A DNA stretch of 26,724 bases from Candidatus Neomicrothrix sp. UBA4542 (GCA_002388005.1 DGLO01000082.1:7203-33926); one strand, 5' to 3'; shown: positions 15,016 through 23,533, numbered from the stretch's first letter. Numbers and translations are program-made. Notes: generated from the letters alone by a model not told the origin.

Positions 15016-15049
15016 AAGACTGAGTGTATTGGCGGTTCCGTTGAATTAG

Positions 15050-15065
15050 CACTGTCTTGGTAGTG
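15050..15065. promoter_or_regulatory. Candidate suf operator, copy 3, degenerate (before sufC2-sufS-sufU)
   Basis: The plus-strand sequence is CACTGTC-TT-GGTAGTG. Each 7-base half differs by one base from the half-site CACTATC seen before sufB, and the outer four bases and the innermost arm base still pair. It lies in the 93-base gap upstream of sufC2, whose start codon is 34 bases away. On the minus strand a TACACT hexamer overlaps its far edge and could be a -10 element. Confidence 0.5.
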
Positions 15066-15108
15066 TAAATAAGAGTTGGGAATTTATGCGGGCTGGTGTC
15101 GCCAGTGA

Positions 15109-16461
15109 TCACCCCAAGAAATCGTGGCAAACGTCAAGCCAAAACTGTGTGGTCAGACTGAGAGATTCGACATCAATTCGTTCGTCGTGGCCGTGAAAGC
15201 GACTCATGAAGTCACTCGCCTTGAGATCAGGGCTAAAAAGGCCAGCTCCATAGGCAACCGAACCGAGATTTCGATACACGCGAGCGTCGGTGAAACCGAC
15301 AATGAGTTGAGGTGAGAGCCGAGCGGTCGGGAAGGGCTGATTCACGGCCTTTTGTATTGTGTCCCACAGGGGATTGTCCACCTGACTGATACTGGCGGGA
15401 TCGTTCATGATGATCTCCACCTCAACCTGATCGGATAAATCCCCCAACGCTTCGTCTAGGTGTTGTTGGACTTCCGCTGTTGATTCGCCAGGCAAGGTCC
15501 GTATGTCGACGTTGATATCAATTTGATCGGGAATGACGTTGGTCTTCATTCGCCGGTCAGATTCAGCGACATTGGGTGAGAAGGTGGTATGAGTGCAACT
15601 GTAAAAGTGGCGAGCGACTCCGTCGACGGGATGAGCATCGAGCCAATCCTCAATGCGGTCAGCGTCAAGCATGATTTCCTTGGTTTCCTGATCGACGTCG
15701 AGAATGTCCACCTGCTGACGCCAAAGTTCATGGAACTGGGCGGGGGGCCGGTAGTCGGCTAAGCGCTGCACCACAGCGGCAGATCTAACCAAAGCATTAT
15801 CTGATTTGAACGGCGCGGAACCATGTCCGGGGGTTCCCTTGATTCGAATCTTGCGCCACGCGACTCCCTTTTCTCCAACATTGATTCCTATCCAAGGGTT
15901 GTCGCTAGGTCCAGTGTGAAGTCCGCCGTTCTCAGTTAAGACGTAATCGGCCATGATCGCCTCGGGGTGATGATCGGCCATCCATTGAGCCCCGTGCGCT
16001 GAACCTGATTCCTCATCGGCGACCGCGAAATAGATCAAATCTCCCGATGGACGAAAATCGCTATCGGCGAGATATCGAAACGCCACCGCCTGAGACGACG
16101 TCAAGTTCAACATGTCGACCGCTCCTCGACCCCACACCTCCCCGTCAACCAGCTCACCTCCAAATGGGTCACGAGTCCATCCGTCAGGGTTCACAGGAAC
16201 AACATCGGTATGACCCATCAAGCACAAGCTCGGCGACTTCGCGTCGGTACCCGCGATTCGAGCAACCAATGATTTTCGCCCAGGCGTCGGCTCAAAGGTC
16301 TCGATTTCGATACCCGGCCCCTCAAGGAAGCTTTCTAATGCGTCGCTATTGCGGACCTCGTTGCCTGACGCAGTGGTGCCATCGTTCACGCACGCATTCC
16401 TGATCAAAGTTTGTAAGAGATCGATGGTTTTGTGGGTTCGACCTTCTCTTTCAGCTGCCAT
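15109..16461 (-). CDS. M20-family metallopeptidase (dipeptidase/ArgE-DapE type)
   Basis: I trimmed the start to ATG 16461 (450 residues), because the 42 residues before it lack family sequence and would run into the region upstream of the divergent amidase gene. The two-zinc catalytic core is present: His84-x-Asp86 in M-G-H-T-D-V-V-P, Asp116 in G-R-G-A-V-D-M, and Glu150-Glu151 in A-D-E-E-S-G-S. A dimerisation-domain segment follows, and a late histidine lies in F-H-G-H-D-E-R-I-D. These enzymes remove terminal residues from peptides or deacylate amino acids, and the exact substrate is not predictable. It is divergent from the amidase with about 90 bases between, and transcription could read on toward sufC2, 93 bases downstream. 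Confidence 0.9.
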   Translation of the reverse strand: MAAEREGRTHKTIDLLQTLIRNACVNDGTTASGNEVRNSDALESFLEGPGIEIETFEPTPGRKSLVARIAGTDAKSPSLCLMGHTDVVPVNPDGWTRDPFGGELVDGEVWGRGAVDMLNLTSSQAVAFRYLADSDFRPSGDLIYFAVADEESGSAHGAQWMADHHPEAIMADYVLTENGGLHTGPSDNPWIGINVGEKGVAWRKIRIKGTPGHGSAPFKSDNALVRSAAVVQRLADYRPPAQFHELWRQQVDILDVDQETKEIMLDADRIEDWLDAHPVDGVARHFYSCTHTTFSPNVAESDRRMKTNVIPDQIDINVDIRTLPGESTAEVQQHLDEALGDLSDQVEVEIIMNDPASISQVDNPLWDTIQKAVNQPFPTARLSPQLIVGFTDARVYRNLGSVAYGAGLFSPDLKASDFMSRFHGHDERIDVESLSLTTQFWLDVCHDFLG

Positions 16462-16553
16462 AACAGGAGCGTAGATGGGACTAGGTGCACCTGTCTGCCG
16501 AACCAGAAACGAATCAGAATCAATAGGTTGTTTCGAATGCCGGGAGATGACGT

Positions 16554-17993
16554 ATGTGGTGGAATACGGAAGTGACAAACGAGGCACTCTGCGATTTGAC
16601 GGCGATAGAAATGCGGAGCTTGCTGAGCGCAGGCGATTTGAGTGCCCGAGAATTGTTGGGCGCTCATTTAGAACGCATCGAACGCATTAACCCAAGCGTC
16701 AACGCCATAGTGACGCTGGTTCCAGAGCTCGCAACCGAACGAGCCCTCAAAGCCGATGAAGCCTTCGCAAATGGAGAATCATTAGGGCTACTTCATGGAC
16801 TACCAGTAGCTCACAAGGATCTTGCCGACACAGCTGGTGTTCGAACCACATTAGGTTCACCCATCTTTAGAGATCGTGTTCCCGAACATGACGATCTCAT
16901 CGTTGAGCGCCAACGAGAAGCCGGAGCGGTCATGGTCGGAAAGACCAACGTCCCTGAATTTGGCGCTGGTTCTCAAACCTTTAACGAAGTTTTTGGAGTT
17001 ACCTCCAATCCCTATGACACATCGGTCACCTGCGGTGGAAGCAGCGGAGGCGCCGCAGTTGCGCTCGCAGCACGCATGATTGCCCTCGCGGATGGCTCTG
17101 ACCTCGGGGGCTCATTACGTAACCCCGCATCTTTTTGTAACGTCGTGGGCTTTCGTCCATCCGGTGGGCGGGTCCCCACCGTGCCTAATTCTCAACTTTG
17201 GATCCCGATGGCGACAACGGGGCCGATGGCGCGAACAGTTAGCGACATCGCATTGTTCATGCAAGCCATAGCGGGCCCCCATCGTCTCGCTCCGAGTTCA
17301 AATGTCGAGTCACCGGAAATCTTCGCCGGATCGTTGGAAAGAGATTTTCGAGGCGTAAAGGTGGCTTGGTCTCCTGACCTCGGCGGTTTGCCAGTCGACG
17401 CGGCAATACGAACTGCTCTGGCTTCTGTACCCGATGCGCTTTCCGACTTGGGTTGCGAAGTCGTTGAGACCTGGCCCGACCTGTCCGATGCCCCGGAGAT
17501 TTTCCAAACGCTTCGCGCTTGGATATTCGCGTACCGTTACGGACCGTTACTTGAGACCCACCGAGAGCAACTAAAACAGACAGTTATCTGGAATGCCGAA
17601 AAGGGACTTTCCATGTCGCTAAAAGATCACGCCGAAGCGTGCTCCAAACAGGCAGCAATGTTTTCCCAACTCCAACAGTTCATGAGCGGCATTGAATTCT
17701 TAGCCTGCCCAGTTACTCAAGTGCCGCCGTTCTCAAAGGAAGTCGAATACATCGAAGAGATAGAGGGAGTCCGGCTCGATACCTATATCGATTGGATGAG
17801 GTCATGTAGCGATATCACGACGACGACCCACCCGGCTATCTCGGTTCCGGCAGCGTTTACAGCCGGTGGATTGCCGGTCGGCCTGCAATTGGTTGGCAGA
17901 AGTCGCGAGGACCGTTCGGTGTTAGAACTTGCATATGCCTATGAACAAATCACGGGAACCGCTCAACGGCGACCCTCACTTCTGGATACCTGA
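16554..17993 (+). CDS. Amidase-signature family hydrolase
   Basis: This 479-residue protein contains the amidase-signature catalytic triad: Lys88 in V-A-H-K-D, cis-Ser163 in C-G-G-S-S-G-G, and nucleophile Ser187 in G-S-D-L-G-G-S-L-R-N-P. The 24-residue interval between the two serines is exactly as in characterised members. It hydrolyses an amide bond; specificity is unknown. It is not obviously GatA, since no gatC or gatB neighbours are present. ATG 16554 has GGGAG seven bases upstream; GTG 16572 is an alternative that would drop six residues. The gene diverges from the M20 peptidase and converges on the glutamine-synthetase-like gene, which suggests a local theme of nitrogen compound turnover, though they are not one operon. 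Confidence 0.9.
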   Translation: MWWNTEVTNEALCDLTAIEMRSLLSAGDLSARELLGAHLERIERINPSVNAIVTLVPELATERALKADEAFANGESLGLLHGLPVAHKDLADTAGVRTTLGSPIFRDRVPEHDDLIVERQREAGAVMVGKTNVPEFGAGSQTFNEVFGVTSNPYDTSVTCGGSSGGAAVALAARMIALADGSDLGGSLRNPASFCNVVGFRPSGGRVPTVPNSQLWIPMATTGPMARTVSDIALFMQAIAGPHRLAPSSNVESPEIFAGSLERDFRGVKVAWSPDLGGLPVDAAIRTALASVPDALSDLGCEVVETWPDLSDAPEIFQTLRAWIFAYRYGPLLETHREQLKQTVIWNAEKGLSMSLKDHAEACSKQAAMFSQLQQFMSGIEFLACPVTQVPPFSKEVEYIEEIEGVRLDTYIDWMRSCSDITTTTHPAISVPAAFTAGGLPVGLQLVGRSREDRSVLELAYAYEQITGTAQRRPSLLDT

Positions 17994-18030
17994 GCTCCGC
18001 CGGGCAAGCGTGTATCTGTTATAGGTCGAC

Positions 18031-19395
18031 TCATATGCGTTCGAAGTATCGCCGGCGCTCCCAGTCGGTTACAGCGGACTCGAACGCAGCAGCCTCGGTT
18101 CTCCAGAAATGGCTGTAGTGATCAACGACGTCTGTTCCGAATGCATGCCTGGCGAAGTCGCTTGCTTCGAAACCCTCAACGGCTTCAGTAAGGGTCCCTG
18201 GTAACGCTGAGACCATTGATTGATAGGCGTCCCCCTTCAGCGGAGCTGGCGGGCTTATCTCAGACTCAATGCCATCAATGCCCCCAGCAATCGCCGCAGC
18301 GTAAGCCAGATAAGGGTTGACATCGGCGCCGGGTATCCGACATTCGATCCGAAGTGACGGACCTTCCCCGACAATTCTGAACCCAGCGGTTCGATTATCA
18401 GGAGACCAAGCGCCACTCGTTGGCGCCCAGGACTGTGATCTGTAGCGCTTATAGGAGTTCACCGTGGGCGCAAAACATGGCATCAATTCTCGAAGACGAG
18501 ACAGACAGCCACCCAGGAAGCTGAGGAACGTTCCGGACACCTCAAGTCCAGCTATCTCGGTTCGACCAGGGAACACATTGATTTCGTCTTCTATTGACCA
18601 GAGGCTGAGATGCAGATGAGAACTTGATCCCGCTTCATTGTCGTGGGGTTTTGCCATAAATGTTGCTGCGGCGCCATGTTGATCGGCGACCTCTTTCACA
18701 CATTGCTTGAGTAAAACGTGGCGATCCGCCATTTCAAGCACATCGCACCATCGAATATTTAGCTCGTGCTGACCGCGGCCAAATTCTCCCTTTGTCGATT
18801 CCACGGGGACCGCCATCTCTTTGAGGTGACGTCGGAATTCACCGTTTAGGTCCTCGGTTCGGGCTCCCTGCAAGAGGTGATAATCCTCTACGTACCAACC
18901 AGCGGGCTCCAAGTTTCGATAATCCGTGCTTGCGGCATCACGGTATGACGTTCGGTAGAGAAAGTATTCGAGTTCAGATGCAGCTTTAGCCTCGAAACCG
19001 AGATTTTGGAGTCGCTGAATTTGGTTCCGGAGAATTGAACGAGGCCCCACCGAAATCGGGGTCCCGTCGTGGGCAACCAGGTCACAGAGCACCAACGCGG
19101 TGCGGTCGAGCCATGGGACAGGCCTCAAGGTGCCCATATCCGGCGTGAGATGAAGATCGCCATAGCCCAGATCCCAATTCGAGAAGTCATATCCCTCAAC
19201 TGGCTCCATCTCCATATCCACTGTTAAGAGATAGTCGCACGCATGAGTTCCGGACGGATCTTGCAAAAAGAACTCCGCGTCAAGACGCTTTCCCATCAGT
19301 CGTCCGTAATGATCGGTGAACGCCAGAATTACAGTGTCGATTAGACCGCCTTCAGCTGCCTCGGCCAGTTGGTCTTGACTCCAGGTTTCTGCCAT
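18031..19395 (-). CDS. Glutamine synthetase family ligase (probably not the main GlnA)
   Basis: I chose ATG 19395 (454 residues); the longer frame adds 23 arginine- and proline-rich residues without family match. Features include M-G-K-R-L-D-A-E near residue 34, metal-site Glu141 and Glu143 in S-E-L-E-Y-F, the G-R-G-Q-H-E-L-N block near 207-213, H260 in S-S-S-H-L-H-L-S-L, and the late N-R-T-A-G-F-R and D-V-N-P-Y-L-A motifs. The sequence resembles glutamine-synthetase-like ligases that attach glutamate to amines or polyamines, rather than housekeeping GlnA, because it lacks a clear adenylylation-site region. The substrate is inferred only. No Shine-Dalgarno sequence is seen; a TACGGT hexamer just upstream may allow a leaderless transcript. 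Confidence 0.87.
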   Translation of the reverse strand: MAETWSQDQLAEAAEGGLIDTVILAFTDHYGRLMGKRLDAEFFLQDPSGTHACDYLLTVDMEMEPVEGYDFSNWDLGYGDLHLTPDMGTLRPVPWLDRTALVLCDLVAHDGTPISVGPRSILRNQIQRLQNLGFEAKAASELEYFLYRTSYRDAASTDYRNLEPAGWYVEDYHLLQGARTEDLNGEFRRHLKEMAVPVESTKGEFGRGQHELNIRWCDVLEMADRHVLLKQCVKEVADQHGAAATFMAKPHDNEAGSSSHLHLSLWSIEDEINVFPGRTEIAGLEVSGTFLSFLGGCLSRLRELMPCFAPTVNSYKRYRSQSWAPTSGAWSPDNRTAGFRIVGEGPSLRIECRIPGADVNPYLAYAAAIAGGIDGIESEISPPAPLKGDAYQSMVSALPGTLTEAVEGFEASDFARHAFGTDVVDHYSHFWRTEAAAFESAVTDWERRRYFERI

Positions 19396-19479
19396 GACGT
19401 AACCGTAGTGGGAGGGGAGCGGGCGAACCCTCGGGGGCCTCAGGTTCCGTTGAACCCATGGCACTAATGTTCCGATGTC

Positions 19480-20433
19480 ATGACTGATCTAGCGATTGAA
19501 GCACGCGGACTAGTACGGGTATTCGGCAGCAACCGCGCAGTTGACGGGGTTGACTTAGCGATACCTCAAGGAGAGATTTACGGCTTCCTCGGGCCGAACG
19601 GTGCTGGTAAGTCGACGACGGTTCGGGTGTTGTGCACCCTGCTTACTCCCACGGCGGGCACGGCGCTTGTAGCCGGCCATGACGTTGTAGCCCAGCCTGG
19701 TGAAGTGCGAATCCGAATTGGACTAGCACTTCAAGATGCCGCATTAGACGACAAACAGAGCGGACGTGAAATTCTGGATCTCCAGGCGCGCCTCTATGGT
19801 TTGGAAACAGCAGCCCGACATGAACGAATCGAACGAGCCATCGAGTTGGCTGACCTCGGCGACGCGATCAATGACTGGGTCCGGACCTATAGCGGTGGAA
19901 TGAAACGACGCTTGGATGTGGCAGCCAGTCTGATCCACGACCCTGAAGTGTTGTTTCTTGATGAACCGACGACCGGTCTAGATCCGGTGAGCAGAGTTCG
20001 GGTTTGGGAAGAAGTGCGCAGATTGAACGAAGACCATGGTGTAACCGTTTTCTTGACCACCCAATATTTGGAAGAAGCGGATGCGTTATCGGATCGGGTT
20101 GGAATCATCGACCAGGGACGCATCGTTGAAGAAGGGGCGCCAGGAGATTTAAAACGCTCTGTCGGCGCCGATGTCATCGTGGTGGAACTTTTCGATGAAC
20201 TTGACCGCGCCGCTGCCATTGCCAGGACACTGCCGACGGTCGACGACGTGACCGTCGGAAGCCAAGGACTGACGATCTCCACAGGAAACGGAGCAGCAGT
20301 GGTGGGGGAAGTGGCTGTTGCCCTGAGTGAGCATGGCGTAGTTACCCAATCGCTCACGGTGCGGACGCCCTCCCTTGATGACGTGTTCCTCCGAGCAACG
20401 GGTCACAGACTGTCAAATGAGGTAGGTGAATGA
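19480..20433 (+). CDS. ABC exporter ATP-binding protein, DrrA-like
   Basis: This 317-residue protein is a full ABC ATPase: Walker A G-P-N-G-A-G-K-S-T at 38-46, signature Y-S-G-G-M at 137-141, Walker B V-L-F-L-D-E-P at 157-163, and an H-loop-region Q-Y-L-E-E-A-D that is typical of the daunorubicin-resistance (DrrA) family. The last about 90 residues form the C-terminal extension usual in that family. It powers export of a hydrophobic compound or lipid through the permease encoded next, with which it overlaps by four bases. No Shine-Dalgarno sequence precedes ATG 19480, but TAATGT at 19465-19470 could be a -10 element for a nearly leaderless mRNA. The transported substrate is unknown. Confidence 0.92.
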   Translation: MTDLAIEARGLVRVFGSNRAVDGVDLAIPQGEIYGFLGPNGAGKSTTVRVLCTLLTPTAGTALVAGHDVVAQPGEVRIRIGLALQDAALDDKQSGREILDLQARLYGLETAARHERIERAIELADLGDAINDWVRTYSGGMKRRLDVAASLIHDPEVLFLDEPTTGLDPVSRVRVWEEVRRLNEDHGVTVFLTTQYLEEADALSDRVGIIDQGRIVEEGAPGDLKRSVGADVIVVELFDELDRAAAIARTLPTVDDVTVGSQGLTISTGNGAAVVGEVAVALSEHGVVTQSLTVRTPSLDDVFLRATGHRLSNEVGE

Positions 20434-21221
20434 CGATACGCCGAGAACCGATAGCGCAACGAAGTGGATTTCTTTCTGACGTCGGAACTGTCGCGCGTCG
20501 CGCGCTTCGCAGCTTGTCAAGAGAACCAGAGTTCCTCGGCCCGGCCCTAGCCATCCCCATCTTTTTCTTCGTTGTTAACATCGGCGCGTTAGAAGCCTTC
20601 GTGGAGCGTCAGCCGGGGATTGACTACCGGGCATTTCAGCTCCCCGTGGCGATTGTTTTCGCGGTTACCGGAATTTCCCGTGCCAACATGCTCGTAATCG
20701 ACATCCAAACTGGATATCTCGATCGGATGTTGGTAACCCCAATCCGCCGCGTCTCCCTGCTATTGGGGTTGATGATCGCTGACATCGTTCTGGCGCTAGC
20801 TTTAGCGACGGTTGTGCTGGTACTGGGATTCGCTGTGGGTGTTGGCTTTGGCACAGGTGTCGCAGGGCTAGCGGTCTTCGTAGTGCTTGCTATGGCGTGG
20901 AGCCTGGCATTCACTGGATTCCCCTACACGGTCGCTTTGCGTACCGGTAATCCGGCTGCGGTTAACTCAGCGTTCCTGATATTTTTCCCTTTCGCCTTCT
21001 TGACTCCCAGCATGCTTCCAAGAGAACTGATGAGCGGATGGCTCAAAACCGTTGCCGCGTGGAACCCCGTGACATACCTGTTGGAAGGCATGAGGTCAGT
21101 GTTGTCACAGGGCTGGGATGTAGGAATGCTTGCCAAGGCCGTAGCCGCAATCTTGGGTCTGGCAGTCGTCACCTTTACGATGGCTTTCAGATCCCTCGCA
21201 CGGCGCGTAGCGACCGGTTAG
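20430..21221 (+). CDS. ABC-2 type permease, DrrB-like
   Basis: The 263-residue membrane protein has about six hydrophobic segments (roughly 38-56, 70-90, 110-134, 138-162, 178-197 and 235-255). Hallmarks of ABC-2 permeases are the M-L-V-T-P-I-R-R segment at 100-107 and the F-P-F-A-F-L-T-P-S-M-L-P block near 185-196, followed by W-N-P-V-T-Y-L-L-E-G-M-R. It overlaps the ATPase gene by four bases (ATGA), so the two form one transporter. The stop lies three bases from the stop of the convergent MBL-fold gene. Confidence 0.9.
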   Translation: MTIRREPIAQRSGFLSDVGTVARRALRSLSREPEFLGPALAIPIFFFVVNIGALEAFVERQPGIDYRAFQLPVAIVFAVTGISRANMLVIDIQTGYLDRMLVTPIRRVSLLLGLMIADIVLALALATVVLVLGFAVGVGFGTGVAGLAVFVVLAMAWSLAFTGFPYTVALRTGNPAAVNSAFLIFFPFAFLTPSMLPRELMSGWLKTVAAWNPVTYLLEGMRSVLSQGWDVGMLAKAVAAILGLAVVTFTMAFRSLARRVATG

Positions 21222-21224
21222 CGG

Positions 21225-21833
21225 TTACCAACCGCGATCTACCCACTCTTGAAGTTGTGGAGACTCATTGCCGATCGTGGTGTCGTCTCCGTGACCGGGC
21301 AAAACGACGGTATCTGGGGAGAACCGAGAAAACATTCGATCCTCAATACTCTGGATGATGGTTTCGAAATCGCCGCCGTCAAAGTTTGTCGCGCCAGGTC
21401 CTCCAGGGAAGAGAGTGTCCCCCGAAAACAGCAGCGGAGTGTCTTCGACATGGAAACTCATTGATCCAGGAGTGTGGCCAGGATTATGGATCGTTCGAAT
21501 TCGGAGGCGACCGACTTCAATCACGGAGTCATCTTCGAGAATGAAGTCGTAGCTGGGAAGCATCGTCGCGTCCTCAGATGCAACGCCGACTTCGTAACCA
21601 GCGTCCCGGATTGCAGGAATGGCTTGGATATGGTCCCAATGACCGTGAGTCTCCACGACTGTTCTCACCCCCAAGCTTTGACATAACTCGAGAAGCTGTT
21701 CATGTTCGTTAGCAGCGTCGATAAGTAAGGCGTCGCCCGATTCGGTGCATCGAATCGTGAACACGTTGTTTTCATAGGGGCCGACAACAACCTTGTGTAC
21801 TTCGACGCCGGTGCCCTTCCAGTGGAGAGTCAT
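21225..21833 (-). CDS. MBL-fold metallo-hydrolase, glyoxalase II-like
   Basis: This 202-residue protein has a complete metal-binding set: His63-x-His65-x-Asp67-His68 in T-H-G-H-W-D-H, His120 in H-N-P-G-H-T-P-G-S, Asp139 in F-S-G-D-T-L-F, and His181 in L-P-G-H-G. This is the glyoxalase II/thioesterase branch of the metallo-beta-lactamase fold. The compact size without the C-terminal glyoxalase domain suggests a general thioesterase or related hydrolase; the substrate is unknown. The frame starts at ATG 21833. It is followed at three bases by the stop of the convergent permease gene, and it lies downstream of the HugZ-like gene on the same strand, 68 bases away. Confidence 0.9.
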   Translation of the reverse strand: MTLHWKGTGVEVHKVVVGPYENNVFTIRCTESGDALLIDAANEHEQLLELCQSLGVRTVVETHGHWDHIQAIPAIRDAGYEVGVASEDATMLPSYDFILEDDSVIEVGRLRIRTIHNPGHTPGSMSFHVEDTPLLFSGDTLFPGGPGATNFDGGDFETIIQSIEDRMFSRFSPDTVVLPGHGDDTTIGNESPQLQEWVDRGW

Positions 21834-21901
21834 AGCCGAAGTCTACGGCGTGTAACAATGCCTAACGGTGAGGACTGTCAACTCTGGTTCATTGGAGCTA
21901 C

Positions 21902-22696
21902 CTATACGTCGTGAGACAACGAATGCAATAGCGAGATGACGAAGGGTTCAAGTTGAGCGGCCTCGGTAGCGACCTCAGGAAACGCCACGCGGCTCAAACG
22001 CTGACCTTCTTCGGTTGAAACCTCGAAGGTCATTCCGTAGCGATCTACAGCCACCATGTGTGCCGCCGAAGCGGTTGGCGCCTCCCCGAGCTGTTGCACA
22101 AATGTCAGATTCGCGTCGGCGTGATCCTCATTCATGTGCTGAATAGCATGCGCGGCGTTGATTGTGAAGGGGTCTGCTTCTGCTTGTGAGTAGGAATCGG
22201 CATCCATCCAACTCATGTGCCCGAATCCTCCGACGAACCGGCACCGTTTTACGCTGAGTTTCCAATAGTTGAAATCTTTGAAGTCGGCGTAATCAGCGGC
22301 ATAGGGGTGCTTTGACAGGTACAAGTCAGCTATGGCGCGGGGCTGGTCAAGAAGTTCCATCTCGCCGACCAACGTAAGCCGAGTTCCGGAGAGCGGATCT
22401 CCTTGGATCGAACCTGAGGTATCCACCAGAAAACTTGCTCGGTTATCCAATCGAGCGTTTTGGGTGTGTTCGGCGAGATCCGAAACGAGAACCACGGGTT
22501 CACCGCGACTGTTGACAACACACGACACGAGACTTCCATAGGGGTAGCCGTCTGCGGTAAGGGTCGATAGCACTCCTTTGTTAGTGGCCTCCATCAAACT
22601 TCGAGACAACTCGGCGTCGTTAGGGAAAGAATCAGTTTGCCCTAGATGCTCTGGTGCTACACCGCCTCCGTGTTCGGTATCGGCGTTTTGGCTCAT
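21902..22696 (-). CDS. HugZ-like FMN-binding split-barrel protein with DUF2470 domain
   Basis: I chose ATG 22696 (264 residues), which has AGAGGA eight bases upstream; the next ATG upstream adds seven residues and lacks that site. Residues about 30-165 form a pyridoxamine-phosphate-oxidase-like split barrel, with G-V-L-S-T-L, D-G-Y-P-Y-G-S and a F-V-G-G-F-G strand. The C-terminal about 80 residues match the DUF2470 type (A-I-Q-H-M-N-E-D-H). This architecture is shared with HugZ haem-degrading proteins and related haem- or F420/FMN-binding proteins. A role in haem iron release would fit the nearby iron-sulfur genes, but this is inference. The substrate and cofactor are not certain. Confidence 0.83.
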   Translation of the reverse strand: MSQNADTEHGGGVAPEHLGQTDSFPNDAELSRSLMEATNKGVLSTLTADGYPYGSLVSCVVNSRGEPVVLVSDLAEHTQNARLDNRASFLVDTSGSIQGDPLSGTRLTLVGEMELLDQPRAIADLYLSKHPYAADYADFKDFNYWKLSVKRCRFVGGFGHMSWMDADSYSQAEADPFTINAAHAIQHMNEDHADANLTFVQQLGEAPTASAAHMVAVDRYGMTFEVSTEEGQRLSRVAFPEVATEAAQLEPFVISLLHSLSHDV

Positions 22697-22770
22697 GGTG
22701 TGATTCCTCTTAGTCAAGGCTCAGTGCAGATTAGTGACCCGCGACTCGCTTCCGCAGATGGAGGTCATAA

Positions 22771-23190
22771 CTAGGCAACACCGCTCTCGGTTGACACGAC
22801 CTCAAAACCCAAGCTCAAGGCAGCTGGGATTTGATGACTGTCAAAGGTGAGGTAGGTCAATGGTCGAGGCAGTCTGTCTGCCGCTGCTAAGTGAAGGGCA
22901 TCCACTATCTGCAATCGGAAATTGGCTCCAATTTCGACGGAGCGAGCTAGACAGCGTTCATCCAGTGGGACGACAGCTATACGATCCCAATCTTCGCGAA
23001 AAGTCGACCATAACTCTCGTTGTTCGACAGGCCCTGAAGCCACCCGATGCAAACTGAGTTGAACTTCGGAACGGGCCAAAGCGGAGGCACACCATACGGG
23101 GTCTCGTTTGAGGTGTTCGCTCACTAGATCGTGACCGGGTTCAGACAGGTAGCGTTTCAAAAGAGCCGAGGTATCCAGAACAACCGTCAT
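22771..23190 (-). CDS. vapC: PIN-domain ribonuclease toxin (VapC family)
   Basis: This 139-residue protein has the four acidic residues of the PIN nuclease site: Asp6 in V-L-D-T-S-A-L, Glu42 in R-S-E-V, Asp97 in I-V-D-A-L-H, and Asp117 in T-F-D-S-H. VapC toxins cut tRNA or rRNA and stop translation unless bound by the antitoxin. Its start codon overlaps the stop of the antitoxin gene by one base (TGATG), the standard arrangement. The RNA target cannot be read from the sequence. No defect is visible, so the toxin is probably active. Confidence 0.92.
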   Translation of the reverse strand: MTVVLDTSALLKRYLSEPGHDLVSEHLKRDPVWCASALARSEVQLSLHRVASGPVEQRELWSTFREDWDRIAVVPLDERCLARSVEIGANFRLQIVDALHLAAADRLPRPLTYLTFDSHQIPAALSLGFEVVSTESGVA

Positions 23191-23483
23191 CAGCGACCTC
23201 TGATTTCCCGCAATGCCCTGTCGCTGGAAAGCCCAGCGGGTAACTCGACGGCCATCTCTTCGATTTTTCGGTCGGATTTTCTCGGCGCAATTACCAGACC
23301 GGTAGCAATAAGAGCGTCGATTGAGGCAGACTCGCTACTGGGCCCGACAGGCCCGAGTTGGGCGACTACCCGCCCATCCAGAGTTATGAAAATCGTGTGA
23401 CCGGCCGCTGCCGTGCGCAAGTGACTCGCGAGATGCGCCCGCAACTCTCTGGTACCGACATGGCTTACAGCGTTAGAAGTCAT
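23190..23483 (-). CDS. vapB: VapB-type antitoxin of the Phd/YefM fold
   Basis: The 97-residue protein begins with a V-G-T-R-E-L-R-A-H-L segment, then G-H-T-I-F-I-T-x-D-G-R-V-V-A-Q-L, the characteristic DNA-binding half of Phd/YefM antitoxins. The C-terminal half, from about residue 50, would bind and block the PIN toxin. The next gene is vapC with a one-base overlap. A perfect 16-bp palindrome lies 34 bases upstream, a likely autoregulatory site for the VapBC complex. The start is ATG 23483. Confidence 0.9.
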   Translation of the reverse strand: MTSNAVSHVGTRELRAHLASHLRTAAAGHTIFITLDGRVVAQLGPVGPSSESASIDALIATGLVIAPRKSDRKIEEMAVELPAGLSSDRALREIRGR

Positions 23484-23517
23484 TCGCTCTCATGGTCTCG
23501 CAGTCGAAAAAAGAATG

Positions 23518-23533
23518 TGTACACAAGTGTACA
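23518..23533. promoter_or_regulatory. 16-bp palindrome upstream of vapBC, candidate autoregulatory operator
   Basis: TGTACAC-AA-GTGTACA is a perfect inverted repeat with 7-bp arms. It lies 34 bases before the vapB start on the minus strand and 74 bases before the acyl-CoA dehydrogenase start on the plus strand. Toxin-antitoxin complexes of this type bind such palindromes in their own promoters. It could also influence the divergent gene. Confidence 0.55.

Noticed and set aside
16462..16587. N-terminal extension of the M20 peptidase frame
   Set aside because: The extra 42 residues have no family match and occupy the divergent promoter region; ATG 16461 is more likely.
19396..19464. N-terminal extension of the glutamine-synthetase-like frame
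   Set aside because: It is arginine/proline-rich and not family-like; it would fill the divergent promoter gap.
20149..20581. Long minus-strand open frames inside the ABC transporter genes
   Set aside because: They are antisense shadows of well-supported genes, with no recognisable domain.
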